Assembly: GCA_040954595.2 (NCBI GenBank)
Contig: CM082583.2
Coordinates: 12,834,001-12,898,000, forward strand
Source: Balanoglossus misakiensis
Taxonomy: Eukaryota; Hemichordata
Direction of reading: 5' to 3'
Length of the DNA: 64,000 bases
The notes below the pieces were generated by a model. That model worked only from the letters and a program-made list of their open reading frames with translations, ran no database searches and had not been told where the DNA came from. The translations under genes and the position numbers were made by a program. How positions within the stretch are numbered: the first letter of the stretch is position 1; the number at the start of each line of letters is the position of its first letter. Below are positions 49,901-63,884 of the stretch, piece by piece.

Positions 49901-51320
49901 ATGTGGAATGCGTGTGTGTCAGTTGTTGGTGGGTGGTTGTTTGACGACTTTCAAATGCACTGCGTCGGTCAGGCCTCGTCATTTGTAAAACCCCTACAAG
50001 CGTCAAGCATTGAAGCAAAACTATGCATAATGTAATCCCTTTGTGGTAAAAAAATACAGATGTTATCGCCAGACTGTTACAAACTGTTCCCAAAGCAATG
50101 CACATATAATGATGAAGTTTGCAACTCTGTGTTTTTCGGCAGGAAAAGAATCGTGTTAGTAGATGAAAACGAAAGTAAAGGTAATTCCCATTTGGTGTAT
50201 ACCACCCGGTCAAACCTCCCCCGCAGCAACCATTGCCCGCATGTCGGTAGAATTAGAACTGTTGTGCTAATGTAATTAACTCTGGATGTGGGTGTTAGAC
50301 ATGACTTACAAAAGAATTAATGATCCACGTGTTTTAATTAGTCACCGTAGGAGCGTACCCCGTTATTAACACATATAGTGGTGAATATTTAATTTATCGC
50401 TCAGCTTACTAGCTAAAATGTACGGCACATATTCATAGTCAGATTTATAGAGATGTCAGATCAACCATGGACATTTGAAACGTTTCACGTTTTAGTAGCT
50501 TAGGGACTGGTCAGTTTCTTCGGTCGGGGAGGGGGGAGTCTGGATTTTATTCTCCCCAAAATGAGACGGGAAGTAGAGACCACCGGGCAGCATTCAAATT
50601 ATTTAATTGGGAAATTGACATTTGAAAACGTTTATAACGTACCTGACATTCCTCAATGGAATTGAATAGCTGTCGCTTATATTCAATCAGCTTTTCATTG
50701 CTTGGTGAAAGTCATTAAGGCCTTATTCAATTATGAAGAGTGAGGAAAAGTGATCGGTGATCGTTACTCCTAGTAAAGAATCTATTCTGAGGCTAGACAA
50801 GCAAAGACATTTTTCTCTAAAATGAAAAGCGCAAAAGATCATGCAGAATCACATCCAATGCGTGATTACGTGCTGAGCAGACATACGCAGTATACTTATA
50901 GATTGATCCAACCTGGAAACATTTCGATTATCGCTGAAGTACTATACCAGCTCCCATTCTCGCTAGATTCTAAAGAGCCTTGGGATCAAGGGTCTTTTGA
51001 ATCGTTTCGAATAACATCATTTTTTACGAGCAGAAATCGTGGCTATTTATCACTGCAAAAAATGAAAGGCTGTAAGCGACAGACGTCGCTCCAGCGAAAT
51101 CCAGTGACGCAAACAATCGATAAATCGCTGGTAGGCCGCTAACATGCAGATTGACACCTGTAGGCATCCTAAAGAAAGTCAGTTGGACGTGAAAAAAGTA
51201 CTTACCGAAAAGGTAGGCAAGGAGGATGAGTGAATACAACGCAGCGTTGTGCATGCTTCTGGACGACAAGTGTCAACTAAACCACACCGCAACCAAACGC
51301 TAATTATTCAACATCAGCTC
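46947..51320 (-). CDS. Nicotinic acetylcholine receptor alpha-type subunit, complete, 6 coding exons
   Basis: Subunit of a pentameric cation channel gated by acetylcholine. Coding exons: 51206-51254, 49499-49644, 48830-48874, 48310-48419, 47619-48151 and 46947-47485; total 473 aa plus TGA. The 45-nt third and 110-nt fourth exons are the sizes conserved across animal nicotinic genes. Residues 1-17 are a signal peptide. Loop D is IKCWLGQTW, loop A WQPD (109-112), the Cys-loop C150-C164 (13 residues between), loop C YYVCCPDPF with vicinal C213/C214, which defines an alpha subunit. M1 follows RRRSMYY. In M2 (about 261-281) Glu at -1', Thr at 2' and Leu at 9' predict a cation pore. M3 is 296-316 and M4 about 438-462. 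The aromatic after CC is Phe (218), not Tyr. The acceptor at 51321-51323 adds 66 nt of 5' UTR to exon 1. It resembles alpha9/10 in the Cys-loop region, but the subtype is not assigned. Confidence 0.93.
48157..48169 (-). repeat. Pure C13 tract at a 3' splice site
   Basis: On the transcribed (minus) strand, 13 consecutive C bases precede TGCAG at the acceptor of nicotinic receptor exon 5, forming its entire pyrimidine tract. Confidence 0.85.
48700..48712 (+). repeat. Poly-G tract (G13)
   Basis: In the intron between nicotinic exons 3 and 4. Confidence 0.85.
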
Positions 51321-53521
51321 CTGTAATTGAAAAGAAAATAATCATGGGCATAGGGCTTATTTTGTCTGCGTTCTGCAGTGTGTAAACCCTCTATGTGGGT
51401 AGAGATTCTCAATGTGGCCAACTGCGTGAAAACGTGCCTTGGTGTGGTATCAACCGGGAGTAAACATAGTTTTCTCCGGTAATCGCCTCTTTTTTGCCAC
51501 TTTCGAAATTTTCGTTTGATTGAAAGCACACCATTACATTGTAAATTGTCTAAGTATTGGTATATAGCTATCAGGGGCGATGTCGACAAACTGATTAAAA
51601 CCCTCGGATAAGTTCACAGTATTTGCATAATCGTCAATGATTGCCGAACACATCACACGCAGAATGCTAATACTGATCTCATAGAAATAGGAACAATTAG
51701 CTTATTCATATGTACATATTCTGCGACATTGATATGGCGACAGTAAATGACACCAGAAAATATATTGGATCATTGTGCTATTAGGTCTCTTGACTGACTC
51801 AAAATAATTTGCGTAATAAATAATATTTTCTTCCCATGGGACCCGGCAGTGTATCCTGTCCGACTGGAACCCATACTCAAGGCCCAATATCGCCAAGCAA
51901 AACTATCGACACCCAAAATGACTGAGCCAACTTAGAGTCATTCGTATCAATATCATTTGGTTCATGCACTTTTATGAATTCATAAACAATGACACTTTGA
52001 TTAGTTTGAAGCAGGTAAACCATAAATCTTTGAAATGATTTTTTCTTTTGACTGCGTCGTAAATGTCAAAACAACCGACAGTGTGATGTAATCAAAATTC
52101 TCAATTATATCTCAGTATAAAGTGTTCTGTAGGGGCTTTTGATCAATATGTTATTAGCGATTCATTAAAGTTTAAAATCAATTTCTGTTTTCGACGAAGT
52201 ACAGACGTTCATCAAACTATAGTAACTTTCACTTGTAGACTCAGCTTTAACCTGGTAAAATGCGTAATGTCTACATTTGCATGCGTATCACGTCCATATT
52301 CTATTCATGAATGAATTGTTTAACTTTAATGGTTTAAATTTTAATTGTTGACCTTGCAACTACAATGAGATAATAGAAATACGTGTATGGCCATTTCCGG
52401 GTCTAGGCGGCATTTAAATATAACGTCTGGTGATGTAATGTTGGAGTTCCTGGTATACCCTGTAAAATGGCAGTCAGACCGGGGTATTGGCAATTGCAGG
52501 AACTTCTCTTGTGGGCATTATAAAATGACGGTATGAAATTACAATATGTCAATTCGCCAAGATCATTATTAAGTAGCGCGATTAATGGACACTCATCGAT
52601 TAAGATGTTAAGTGGTTACTAGGCGACTAAGTGAATACAGGAACTTCTGCGTTTTGACCATGTCTTGGTTGTTTCCGGACAACTGAAATATTTCGGACGT
52701 GTCAATAGTGATGTGAATATTTTGGGATTTGTGATAAGACGGTGTCAGAATGAAGAATGATTACCCCTTCAAACCAATCGCTATTCCCTTGACAGTTCAA
52801 CTTATTTTCAGGCTCGCAAACATAACAACAATGTGCCAAGTAACCGACCCACCCGTACCCAAAACACAGTTAACACAGAATCAGAGCAACTATACATTGT
52901 TGCCTTAGCAAAACATTGGAAATCGTGGCCAGAGTTTTGAGTGACAGGCTGACTGCCATGTATTTATCGTATTATCGCTTGTGAACAATATGCTTATGCC
53001 CTCAGGCATATAATTCCATGCATAAATAATTCATACGCGCGGATGAAAACGTCAAAAGGTTTCACTCATACCTCTGTGGTTCATTGTGTTATTGTTTTTC
53101 GCTTGTTCTTTGCGTCTATTTTTGCTTCGTGTCATTGCCATTTATAGTTATGTTCACCGAACATATCACACACCACAGACGCGGCATTTCACTACGCTTC
53201 TTCATATTAATGCGCCTCTGTTTAATTTCCATTTTCCACGATGGTTCAAGCTATAACGATATCTTGGTTTATGTATACATTCGAAGGAACTTTTGAGAAA
53301 GTGTGAAAGACAATGTGAGTTTGAAATACAGTAATAGACTAATGCAATAACGGGGCCATTTTAATTTAATAGTTTGCGATTTCCTTGAGACATGGCCGGG
53401 GGCACGCACGCGTTCCATTTTCTTTTGGTTCATTGTCCCCTTTACGTGAGCGTTAATGGAATGTTACATATTACATTACAGCAAAAAGCTAATTAAAGTC
53501 AATCAAGTCGATCACACTTAC

Positions 53522-53568
53522 CCAATCAATGGTTTTCCATTTCTCAAATATTGATTGCGGGGGAAACT
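53522..53568 (-). other. Candidate 5' UTR exon of the nicotinic receptor gene
   Basis: A 47-nt block on the minus strand bounded by an acceptor (CGTTTCAG) and a donor (GTAAGT). It could splice to the UTR acceptor at 51321-51323. Another minus-strand donor (GTAAGT) at 53722-53727 would end a still earlier exon. It has no useful open frame, which suits a UTR exon. Confidence 0.3.
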
Positions 53569-53728
53569 CTGAAACGTCCACAAATGAGAAAAAAATGGGT
53601 TTTCAATTTAAAGAGGGTTCGCTCTCTTGTTTGCAATGTGGCGCTATTTGCATTGATCGAATCGATATTTAACGTCTAGAAGTGACGTCTGAGTTGTAGG
53701 TCCCTAGCCTATGGTTTCCTGACTTACC

Positions 53729-56700
53729 TTGTGTCTGTACGCTTTTCCTCTAGCAGTTTGGTGGTCATTGGCGATCAAGAATCTGACCAGGAATGCTGAC
53801 ACTTTGACGACTACGTTAGTGATGACGAGGCTGATACGTCATTTGTTGTTTAGCAGTGGTTGGACTATGGCAGATCTGATTACATTTTGTTTCTGTTAAA
53901 TTTAAAATGAACTTGGTGCTTGGGTCAGGGGCAGCAGTATTCATGAACTCTAACCTATACCTTTACGTTGGGTTCTGTAAATATCCGCCGTCCATATGGA
54001 TATTTATGAACCATAAAGTGAAATATGATGTGCTATTTATATTTATACGTCGTGCCTTTCGCGTCAACAAAGCTAATAATACTCGACGTACGACTCGTTT
54101 ACATGCCCTTGAATGTGTGTAATTAAGCAAGAGAATTATCTAACAAAATTTTGCAAAATCTGACCTAAAGCACAAACTGGGATTCATATATTCTCATAGC
54201 CAACAACACCCCTTGTCTAACCTCACATACCTGTCATTCAGCCTAGAGAATATTGTGCGGCTGTTAACGATCATGAAGCCAGCCAAGAATCGTGATCGCT
54301 GAGGCGGCCGATATGTCAGATATTACTTAGCACTGAATGGAGGCATATTAGATGACAAGGTTGCTTTTAAATTTAAGAGCCTAGGCCAAGTTCAGGAATC
54401 ATCAATTTAACAAGTAATTGGTCTATCAACCTTAACACTTGATATTCATCATAGTGGATTTGATTTATACTGGTCAACAGAACCTAATTTCACGGTGTCA
54501 TTGCTTTCTATCTATCATTGTGATGTTTGTCCAAGTAAACAATTTCCGTTCTATACTGGATTTCGGTTTGTTTATATTACTCAACACGTGAGAATTTGAG
54601 CTTCAACTATTTCATTGTGACAGTGCGACCTTCTGGACAGGAGGGGAATGCTTGTACCATTTGTTGTCATTTAACAACATTCAACACCTCATCAGTTACA
54701 ATTTCCTTTGTCTCCCCACAGAATTCCACCGACTTGTAAATGGTGTCATTTGCATACTTGTTCTAATTGGCGACGACACAGTCAGATTACATAACGAGTG
54801 GATCACTGTTTGGAGAAAGAGATCAACCTTCAACATCCAAACACAACAAGAAATTTTACACTGCTCACCCGCATGGTATGTTCTTGCAAGAAATGGCAAA
54901 ACTTCCACTCTCCTGGTAACAGTGGTAAGTGTACTTGAAAGCTAACACTCCCCCAAGTTGCATTGATTGATTATAATCCAGACGCCTTGTAACAAACTAC
55001 ACGTTTGTCAAATTGGATGAAATTTTAGTACTGGGACTGCGCGATTATTGCGTTTCCTGCGGAAGAAAGGGAATTGGCGTGTACAACTTTTGGTGATTTC
55101 GATTCGCTCGCTGTTATAATAAATCTGACGGTACCGCTGAGCTGGTGTTTTGAGATTTACAAAATATAATTAGTTATTCATTACTTCCATTGGCTTATTT
55201 CCGTCTTAAACAAAATGAAACCATACGTTATCCGTGTGGCATATCCTTGCGAAAAGAAACGGAACTAAATTTGCAAGACATATTACATCCTGGTCTAGAG
55301 GACAACGCACTGCATGGCCGGGATCACTTACTGTAATTTAATTATTCAAGGATAATTCCCGTTCCGTCAATTAAACACCTATAGGGTGTTAATTGACGAA
55401 ATTAGCAACAAACTGTCTTTGTCACATTGACGCTACCCCACTTCTGGTAAAATCGATCGCCGCTCCTGTGTTGTGTTAATCAAGTTTGGGCACGATTAAA
55501 TACTCGCGTATTTAGAGCCTTAAGAGCTGTCACTTTTTTTCATTATTTTCATGATTTTACTTTCCACCATAGATTGGTCCATCTAAATAACACATGAACA
55601 TCTTATCGACGCCCGATTGTGGCTGTATATTGCAATTTGAACATAAACAAAAATTTTCTACCACCTCGAAACTAATCCTGGGAGACTTGGCTACATTGCG
55701 CGTCAAGATGATATAAACAGTTATTGCGGAATGTGGTTATATCACATGACTCTATAAACAACAAAACTATCCGAGAAACTTAATATTACACACGAAATTC
55801 TGCGTGCACATAACTCCGTGAAAACTGAGAAGCATTTTCTGTAACTGGGGATTATATTTACCTATTATACGCCATACCGGGAACATTATCTAACGACTCT
55901 GTTGGTGCAATGCTAATAAGAAGTAATATCAAGAGAGTTTGGCACTCTCAGAAGTTCGTGAAATATCTCAAGCTCTTCTCATGATCTCGGTACTTCTCAA
56001 AATGCCGCGGGAACTATTACCAGGACATAAACGTTGTAGCAAATGCATTTGTTTAAATCAAGTCGTGGGGAATGTCAGATGTTTCCCAAGTGTAACTTAT
56101 TGAAGTCATTTTGAAAAGACGCATAACAGAATATTTTTTGTGTTTTTTAATATTTTTTCAGCAGCTGTATCTCCGCCGTGGATCAAACATCGACGCACCA
56201 TTTAAATGTAACGTCAAATGTGTCGTGAAAACGAGTAATTTGCCGGATTGTGTACCGGGACGTTTGCTGCTCTTCTTTTTATTATTCGAAGATGCACTTA
56301 GGATCAGATAATTCGTACACTCGAAGCGTTCCCAGGGAGCTATCAACAACAACGACGAACATTCCACGCCCAAGTTTATAGCGGATCAGTTAATAAAATC
56401 AATTCCCTGCGTGTACCTGCCTCCTGACACCGCGCGCCCATTCCTCTTTCGGTAATTTGCACTATTGATGAATTTATGGATGAGGCATCTGATGTGTTAC
56501 CAACTCGTCATTTTAAAAATATAACATTTCGCAAGCACCGTCGTTCACCTACCTCACAGGCGTCGAATTCCCCCATATATGGAGCTTCTGCGACGCATCC
56601 TGCTCATGGGGTCAACAGACACAGAAGCTGTGGCGTAGGCGTCTATATCTTCACACTCTCGAGAAGACGAAAACTCTAAATATGATAAACGGCCGTGTCC

Positions 56701-59700
56701 GGCTTCTACGGAATTTCAAATTGTTTGGCGGAAGTCTGCTTCGCTTTTACGACCGCCCGTCGGCGCATCTCATCCTCCGTGTGCCGGGAACAGGACTGCG
56801 CTGTCGTTTTTAATGACGTCACCGCTTTCTCTATGTCACTGATGGCGGTGTTCAAGCCGACACATCTAGGGTGTGAGAGCAAAACTTTGATGTGCAGTCG
56901 ACGTCCAGTTGCAGCGCTGAAGACTGCGCCGCTCCGGTAAACCGTCCGTGCAGGTCGACTCTGCTAAACTGCACCGGATCACCTCTGCAGAAACGGTTCC
57001 CAACCCCTACATATTTTCGTGTAAGGTACGTTATTTTATGAAATACCGTAGAGAATGCAGATATAATTGTACATTTTAGAGGGGTAAGCTTGGCGCCTTA
57101 TCATGTAACTGTAAGCTTCGCTTTGTGGTATGATGTTAAAATGTTGTTATTTCCAGTCGTGTAGAGTTGGTATCAATCGTTGGTTTTGCCACTTCCGGCA
57201 TTATCTCCGCCGAATTGTGCTTTGTACCTTTTGCTCTTTATTTTCGTACGGCTAGAAATGTTTACACAGTGGCACTAAACATTGACGATGCCTTTTTACG
57301 TAATTAATAGCGCGTGTAATGCGGTGCTAATTGCGGGCTCTTGATCATACTACATTACATATTTCTCCTTCTATCGTCCAGCGATTTTCCGTCCGATTAC
57401 ACTTTGTACGTAAATAAATGAATGTAGCTGTGGCCCATAGACCGGGGATATCACGGTCACTGCTCGTAATTCGATGCGTCGGTCTAGTTCTGGGGAATTT
57501 GGGAAGTTCCTGCGTATGTTCAACCCCGCCCTAGTTTTACGAGGCGATGGTTTAATTTGACATTGACATAAAAAGCGCCATGATATATAGATTGGTTTCA
57601 ATGTTCCCTGCGCGCACCCCCGTGAACCGTGGCATCTGTACAATAGAAGCACAACCGTCAAGTTAACGTTTGCCCCGTGGCACATCAAAATATCACGCTG
57701 ACACTGTGCCACTAACAAGCGCCCGACTATGTACATTAAAAAGACTCTATCACTTCCATGAGTAATTAAACGCATTTGAAAGGGCTGATGGGAAGTGTAA
57801 GGTAATAGCAACGCCAGCAGGTTGTGCACGTGCTAAATATGATATGATTATTTATTTTGAAACAGCATGTGGTACAAAAATACCTCAGCCTTCTACCCTG
57901 CACTGGAAAATAACTCTATGGCAAAAACGTCCCGTTTCACTTTGCAAAAAATTCAGTCAACCAATACGGAAATAGAATATTGCGGGGATAGTCGGAAACT
58001 TGTAAGAAAAGACGCGATGCTAAGTTATCTTGCATAGTTTTTGCACAACATGCGCCCATTGACTATATTAGATTACAAATAAATATTAATTTCAGGTTGT
58101 TCCTTATGGTTTTCATTTAACTGCAAACTGGCGAGAGGACTTTAGTAGTTTCTTCTCTGTATCTCATTTACATATCGAAATCTACAGCTAAAGGAATGTT
58201 GTTATTTCAATAAAACGGAACGGATTGACAATGTTGACTTATCTGACGATAAGCCATTATGTAAGCTCCGTGTTAATTTGATTGATTACACTCAACGTCA
58301 AAATACATTTTACAAATTAAGTCAGTGTGATATTTTGCGATAGTCACACGGACATTCGAACATAATTAATGGATTTGATGAGATAGCGTGTCTCACCTAT
58401 TCTCCGCGGCTGGACGTCCCTCGATGTTTCGGCGCAACAACACGATAAATTTCATTACGTATTCGTGGTGAGTTCCCCCTACAGGATCTTAAACAATAAG
58501 ATTAAATTTGTCACAATTTGCCGCGAGTTTGATGCAAGTCTCAGGAGCGGAACAGACAACACCTCACTGTGTTTGTAAGATAATTGGAACTTCCGCCTCT
58601 TTCATGAAATATTGCTGCCCATTTTATAGGGAAAGTCATCAGCCGGTAACGATCGCACGACACACTAAAAGGAATCTAAATAAAATTAATGAAAAGCTGA
58701 TCCCCAGTTTCTGACGACGCAACTACTGTGTCATTGAAGGCAAAATTAGAAAGTGACATTGCAATTAATAATTAAAAGGAAACATGGATTCTGAATAACT
58801 AATATATTCCTATTGTACGTGGAAGTTATTTTGTCCTTTCGAAAGTACAGCAAATCACTTCCCGGTTATTACACTGACTCGTCCACATCCTGAATGCGAT
58901 TAACTTGTCTGAACCAATGAAGCACGCATAACTGAGCAATAGCTGTGAGTTATTTGACTGGTTTATGAGTGAAGGGTCGACCTTTACATCACACGATAGA
59001 TAAAAACCCGAATATATAAAAATCCAAATTATCACTCTACGTAAACTTATATAAGCTTTGCTGGATCATGCGCAGATTTCATAAGTTCTCTCCGGGAGCA
59101 GAGAGTGATAGCATTGTCTGAAATATCTTGATTGGTAATTTTTTTCCGTTTTAATAAACAGCATTCAACGTGAAATAATCGCGTTTACCCCTGGGGCTGA
59201 ACACGTGCGTCATCGCGTCTTATTACGGGCAACTTCTCAACTCGTCAGATACAAGTTTTTTGACATTTCGGATACGGTTTGAATGATAGCAGTTCCGCGT
59301 TACTTCGGTGGATCTGTTTTCCCCGGAGTCTTCAATCGTCGGACATTTTGACGAGATTGAAGGTCCGTCAATCTTCAGGGATTTCCACCGAGAAGGATGA
59401 TCTGCGTTCAGGAAATTAAATACGGAGCGACGATATATCTTCAATGACGTGCGGATAAATTATGACAAGGTATTCGTCATGGATGTTAAGCATTATTTTT
59501 TTGATCCTGCAAAGAATATCTTAAGAGCCTGGCCTAGTTAGATTAGGGTATCTGGGGCACAATAACCTCGATTCTTCCCAGAATGTTCTATAGTCAGACT
59601 TGGAAAAACTTTTTTTCAAAAGTTAAAAATAGTTGCCTTAGAAACGCATAAGCAAGCACCCTCTTGGTGCAATTGGCTTGACAGTGTAACATCTCTCAAG

Positions 59701-62700
59701 GGAATCGATATAATTATTATTCACTTGATCGTATTTTCATAAATAAAGGATTTGTAATAAAGAGACTAATTTCCGTCGAGAATTGTGTTCAGTCGGTGAT
59801 TTCGTTCACACTTCCTAGAAATCCAAACGGCAATTATCATCATCCCTGGGACTGCAATCATCAGAACACGGTCGTGTCTTTTGGAAAATGCAAACGTGAC
59901 TTGATTTTTTTTTCACTTTGTGAACACTTTACTTCAAAGCGCGACTGTAAAATCACAAATGTCTGTAATTCGTTTAGTCCGACCTTTTCGAAACAAAGTG
60001 AGAAAAATGTCTAGTTTCACTACATATTTTATGAAAGTTAAATGTCCTGGTTATCTTTTATTTATAACATATTCGCGGGCGAGTGGGCGAGGTCAGCAAT
60101 TACGGAGACCTTGCACGCATATTATTCGTCGCCAGAGCCGCCACTTTTTATCGTCTGTGTGTGTGGATCGCTTTCAACGCAAGAAAGAGCAGGTGTTGCG
60201 TAGTAAGATTCCGTCATCAAATATTGTCAAGTCTCTGGAGGGACGAGAAACAACACCGACGTCACAATTTTCAATTTGTCTGAGTGCTTCGTGGGACGTA
60301 TAAATTCGCACCTGTTCAGATTCACTCTCCATACAAACATTTTAATCGTTTGTTTTTAATTGGACCAGAAATAATACATCTGGTTGGTACACTTGTTAAT
60401 GAAGCGCTAATTTGGCTGATAAGTTTTGCACGTGTTTGAAAGCGAGTCCCCGCCGAGTGAACAATAAAAAGTACATGTACTACCATAGACTATGGTACTA
60501 CACGGTTTTGCAAAGATTTTTCACGAGATTTAGTAAAACCTTTCACATGTGTTTAAATACCCCTTGTATCATTTTGCTTTTCCCCCGAATACCTTCTTCA
60601 ATAGGAAACTTCATTCTCTCAAAAAAGAGATAGCTGAATGCGCTGACAATGTTTCCCGGCGACCCTACCCACAAATCTGACAGAAACTAATTCTCAATGA
60701 TACAGCACAGCATGAAACAGTTGGCGGCCGCTTCAATCTCTGTCACTGTCATGACAAAAAACATTCAATGTTTTAGCTCGAAAGGAAACCCCGGTAACAG
60801 AACAAAAACTAAACACTGTGGTTATCAAAACAGGGTAAGCAGTGTGAATTCGTGATCGTCGACATTTGAAAGACGACAACAGGTGTTGATAGCTTTTTGG
60901 CAGTGGCTTCATACGTCACAGCACACTTGACCGCTGAAAAGGTTAATTGACATTTGAATATTGGCTTGTCGTTGTAATTTATCTCTCATGGTCTACATGA
61001 AGCTCGTTAATGTGAACTAAATGAGCCCAAGGATACATTACTGCCGGCCGTTCGCATATTTTCCAGGGGCCAAATGTACATGCATGATATCAGTTGGTGG
61101 ACAGGATAGAAGTCCCCAATCCGCCCAGTTCTGTTCAGAAAAGTTAACCCCTTTCAGCGGTCGTGTGTACTTTGACGAATTACCAGAGATGTGGCGAGGC
61201 AGACATAAAGACAAACATGATGTCACCATCCATCAAATGTCAACGTTTGCGAATTCAAGCAATCAAAGTTACCATGGTTTTGAATGTCCGTGTTTGAGCA
61301 ATTGTCGGTGTGGCAGTCATAATTTGATGTTTCCTGTTATTTTAACACACCGATTTCGAACTTGGCCAACATCTTAATCAACGTTCTCTTGGAATTGGAA
61401 ACATCATCAAACGATAATCCCCGAAGCGGACGTCGGATAACTCTTGATTATTGCCGTGATGTGTGGCGCGTGGTTACTGCATGGTTGGTTATGGTACAGT
61501 GTGATAAGGCGGTATTTAGTTTTGTGCTGTTGCCAGGGTTTCCATATGTCTTGAAAATTGAACGGATCTTGCCGTGGCACTGACAAAGAATAAAATAACG
61601 GCTAATCGTATCAGGCGGTGATATATCCATGGCAACTACAGCATCTCTTGGGTTACAGCGTACTCTGATTTAACAGCAACAGCAATTATATGTATACTCA
61701 TTGGCCAAGAGCACGAATATCTTAGACTTTCCTGCATGGGACGTTCACGGTTGTCGTTCATGCAAAGCACGTTTGGTTAAATCGTCTTTACTGTGGCCAT
61801 AGGCCTATACGTTTGGCTGTATGTTGAGCACATTAAACTCCGAGTCACATTAATCAATCAGCACCATGTGTTATCAAACTTTGCTTCCCTTTGAATAGCC
61901 ACGTGTGAAGTCATGAATTTACGATGAGTCACGACAAAAAGCAATAAGTATCCGTACAAAAGGACTCATCCTAATGTCAAAAGTCGGTCTTTCATCTCCG
62001 CATTCACTTATTACGCTTCTCGAATTATACTCATGCACACAAATAACGTATTAACCCTTGAGAACTGCAGAAATACAAAGAATGAATGCAGAGAACAACA
62101 TCATAAATGATGTGGACCTGTTAATTAGCTGCATTATGAGCGGAACGAAAACGCTTTGCGGATCTCTGCTGCCGTTGTGCAATAGTTTGTCGTACCAAAG
62201 ATTTGACCGCAGATAACTGTTTATATCGTTTTGACAGCTAAAACGTATATGTACCACAAGCAAATACCGTCGAAATGGCTAATCACTCTAGTTCAAAGGA
62301 CCTCCGGCAGGGGAAAAATTGCTCCGGGAACTTCCTTGTAAACTCTTACGGAGGGACGCTTTCCGGCGGCCGGGTTTTAAGGAAAGGATCCTTACTGATT
62401 GCTTTCCTATTACACCATATCCTAGGGGGAAACAAAGCAATCAGAACAACAATTTGTTGATGTCAATGTGTCAGAGAATCCAACAGAATGGCGCCAAATT
62501 TATGAATCCTCTCGATGACACGGTCTTTATATAATAAGATAATGCCAGTTAATGACATAATGCAGTTATTACGACCCCTTTACAGGCCTTCCTGTTACAG
62601 TCGAAAAACACACCGCCGTTACTACCAACAAGTCGCCAACCTTTGAAGAAAGCTATTCGAGCAGACCCTACGGATATGTAATCAAATTACAAGAGATTGC

Positions 62701-63838
62701 TCCACCGTGAAAATCACACACGTGGAAGATTACTTCTCAATTGCTCGTATGGATACGAAATGTTATGTGCCCGGAACTACTTTCACCGTGGTGAAACACA
62801 CTTTTTGACACTACCGTATATGGACCACAGTTTTTAAAATATAACTTTACCAAGTCGCATACAAAATGATTGGCACGATTGAGTATTTTTAATTGGGGGT
62901 CTAATTTATCAAGGAATTTAATGCGCAGATCATAAGTGAAAGCTAACACCTTTTTTGAAATTTGAATAAGGCGCAGTCGCCAAAATATGACGTTGTCCAG
63001 TCTCTAATTGTACTTCTTCGCCTCAATTAGGTTCGAGACAAATTAAACACAAATGAATCTTACTTATTGCTCGCTGTATGTTCCTCGCACACAAGTTCGA
63101 CCTTCTTCGAGAAAATAATGTGTTCCCCTTATGCGGAAAGATACGGTGTCCGCTTCACCGGAAGTAATGACACTGATTTGCTAGGGCAGATAAAAGATGT
63201 CGACTTAAATAAGTTCAATACTTTGAGCCTCGTTCGCCAGGGACCTTATTTTAAACCCATTGCCACGTATGTTTTGATGAAAATTCTACAATTTCAAGCG
63301 TTATTATCCCTTTAATCGATCAGGAGGATCCCACACCATCCGTCGTTTCGTCACAGTGACATTTTACCCCATTAAAGGGTGATTTTTACTGAGTTAAAGT
63401 TTATTTTATTTCACAAAAGTCGCATTCGCGTCAGGGGCTCAGGCATTGCGTGGGCGCCACTTGGCACAGCCGGCGCGGTCTATTTTGCCGAGAGGGGCGT
63501 TGAACTCATTCAGCGGGGAAGATTCTCGGGTGAAATGCAATCGTGGTATCGGAACACATAAAACACATTCCGATTATCCGCAAATTTCAGGGTGGCTTGA
63601 CACGAGATCTAAATTTATTCAGTGACAAATTTACGCCAAACTAGGGGGACTCGGCACGTCACTCACACCTATAGTCGGTGACAAGCAGTCCTGCAGCGCG
63701 GTGTGCCCTGTTCACAGTGGTTGATCGGTCAACTCACGCAGCACATCTATTTTTGTTTCCATTCGAAGGTGCTTCACCGGACTGGAGAACAGCGCCGTTT
63801 CTCTGCGTCGACTCGGCCGGATCCGATGGTAGTAGAAG
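53729..63838. other. 10-kb stretch without a recognisable gene
   Basis: Open frames of up to about 150 codons occur but show no family resemblance or domain. It includes a CpG-rich block at 56.7-57.1 kb with several open frames and a CRE-type TGACGTCA at 56814-56821, and two isolated splice-bounded candidates (54722-54924 plus, 58397-58455 minus). A short inverted repeat around 55362-55397 has ~14-nt arms. Confidence 0.5.
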
Positions 63839-63884
63839 ATGCGTACAACAGTTTCACATTTTGTTCTGGTGACCGTCTTGTTCG
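63839..63884 (+). CDS. Probable signal-peptide exon of a gene continuing past the right edge
   Basis: The ATG at 63839 follows two in-frame TAG codons and opens MRTTVSHFVLVTVLFG, a short hydrophobic leader, cut after one base of the Gly codon by a strong donor (G|GTGAGT). Exon 1 of the nicotinic gene at 51206-51254 has the same design: a 16-residue leader ending LF, then a split Gly codon in phase 1. This suggests a second Cys-loop receptor subunit, but the identity rests on one short exon. Confidence 0.45.

Noticed and set aside
57371-57829. 152-codon minus-strand frame
   Set aside because: Longest frame of the gene-poor interval, but no recognisable domain, odd composition and no neighbouring exons; likely chance.
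59920-60303. 127-codon plus-strand frame
   Set aside because: No recognisable motif, and overlapping frames of similar length are open at the same place.
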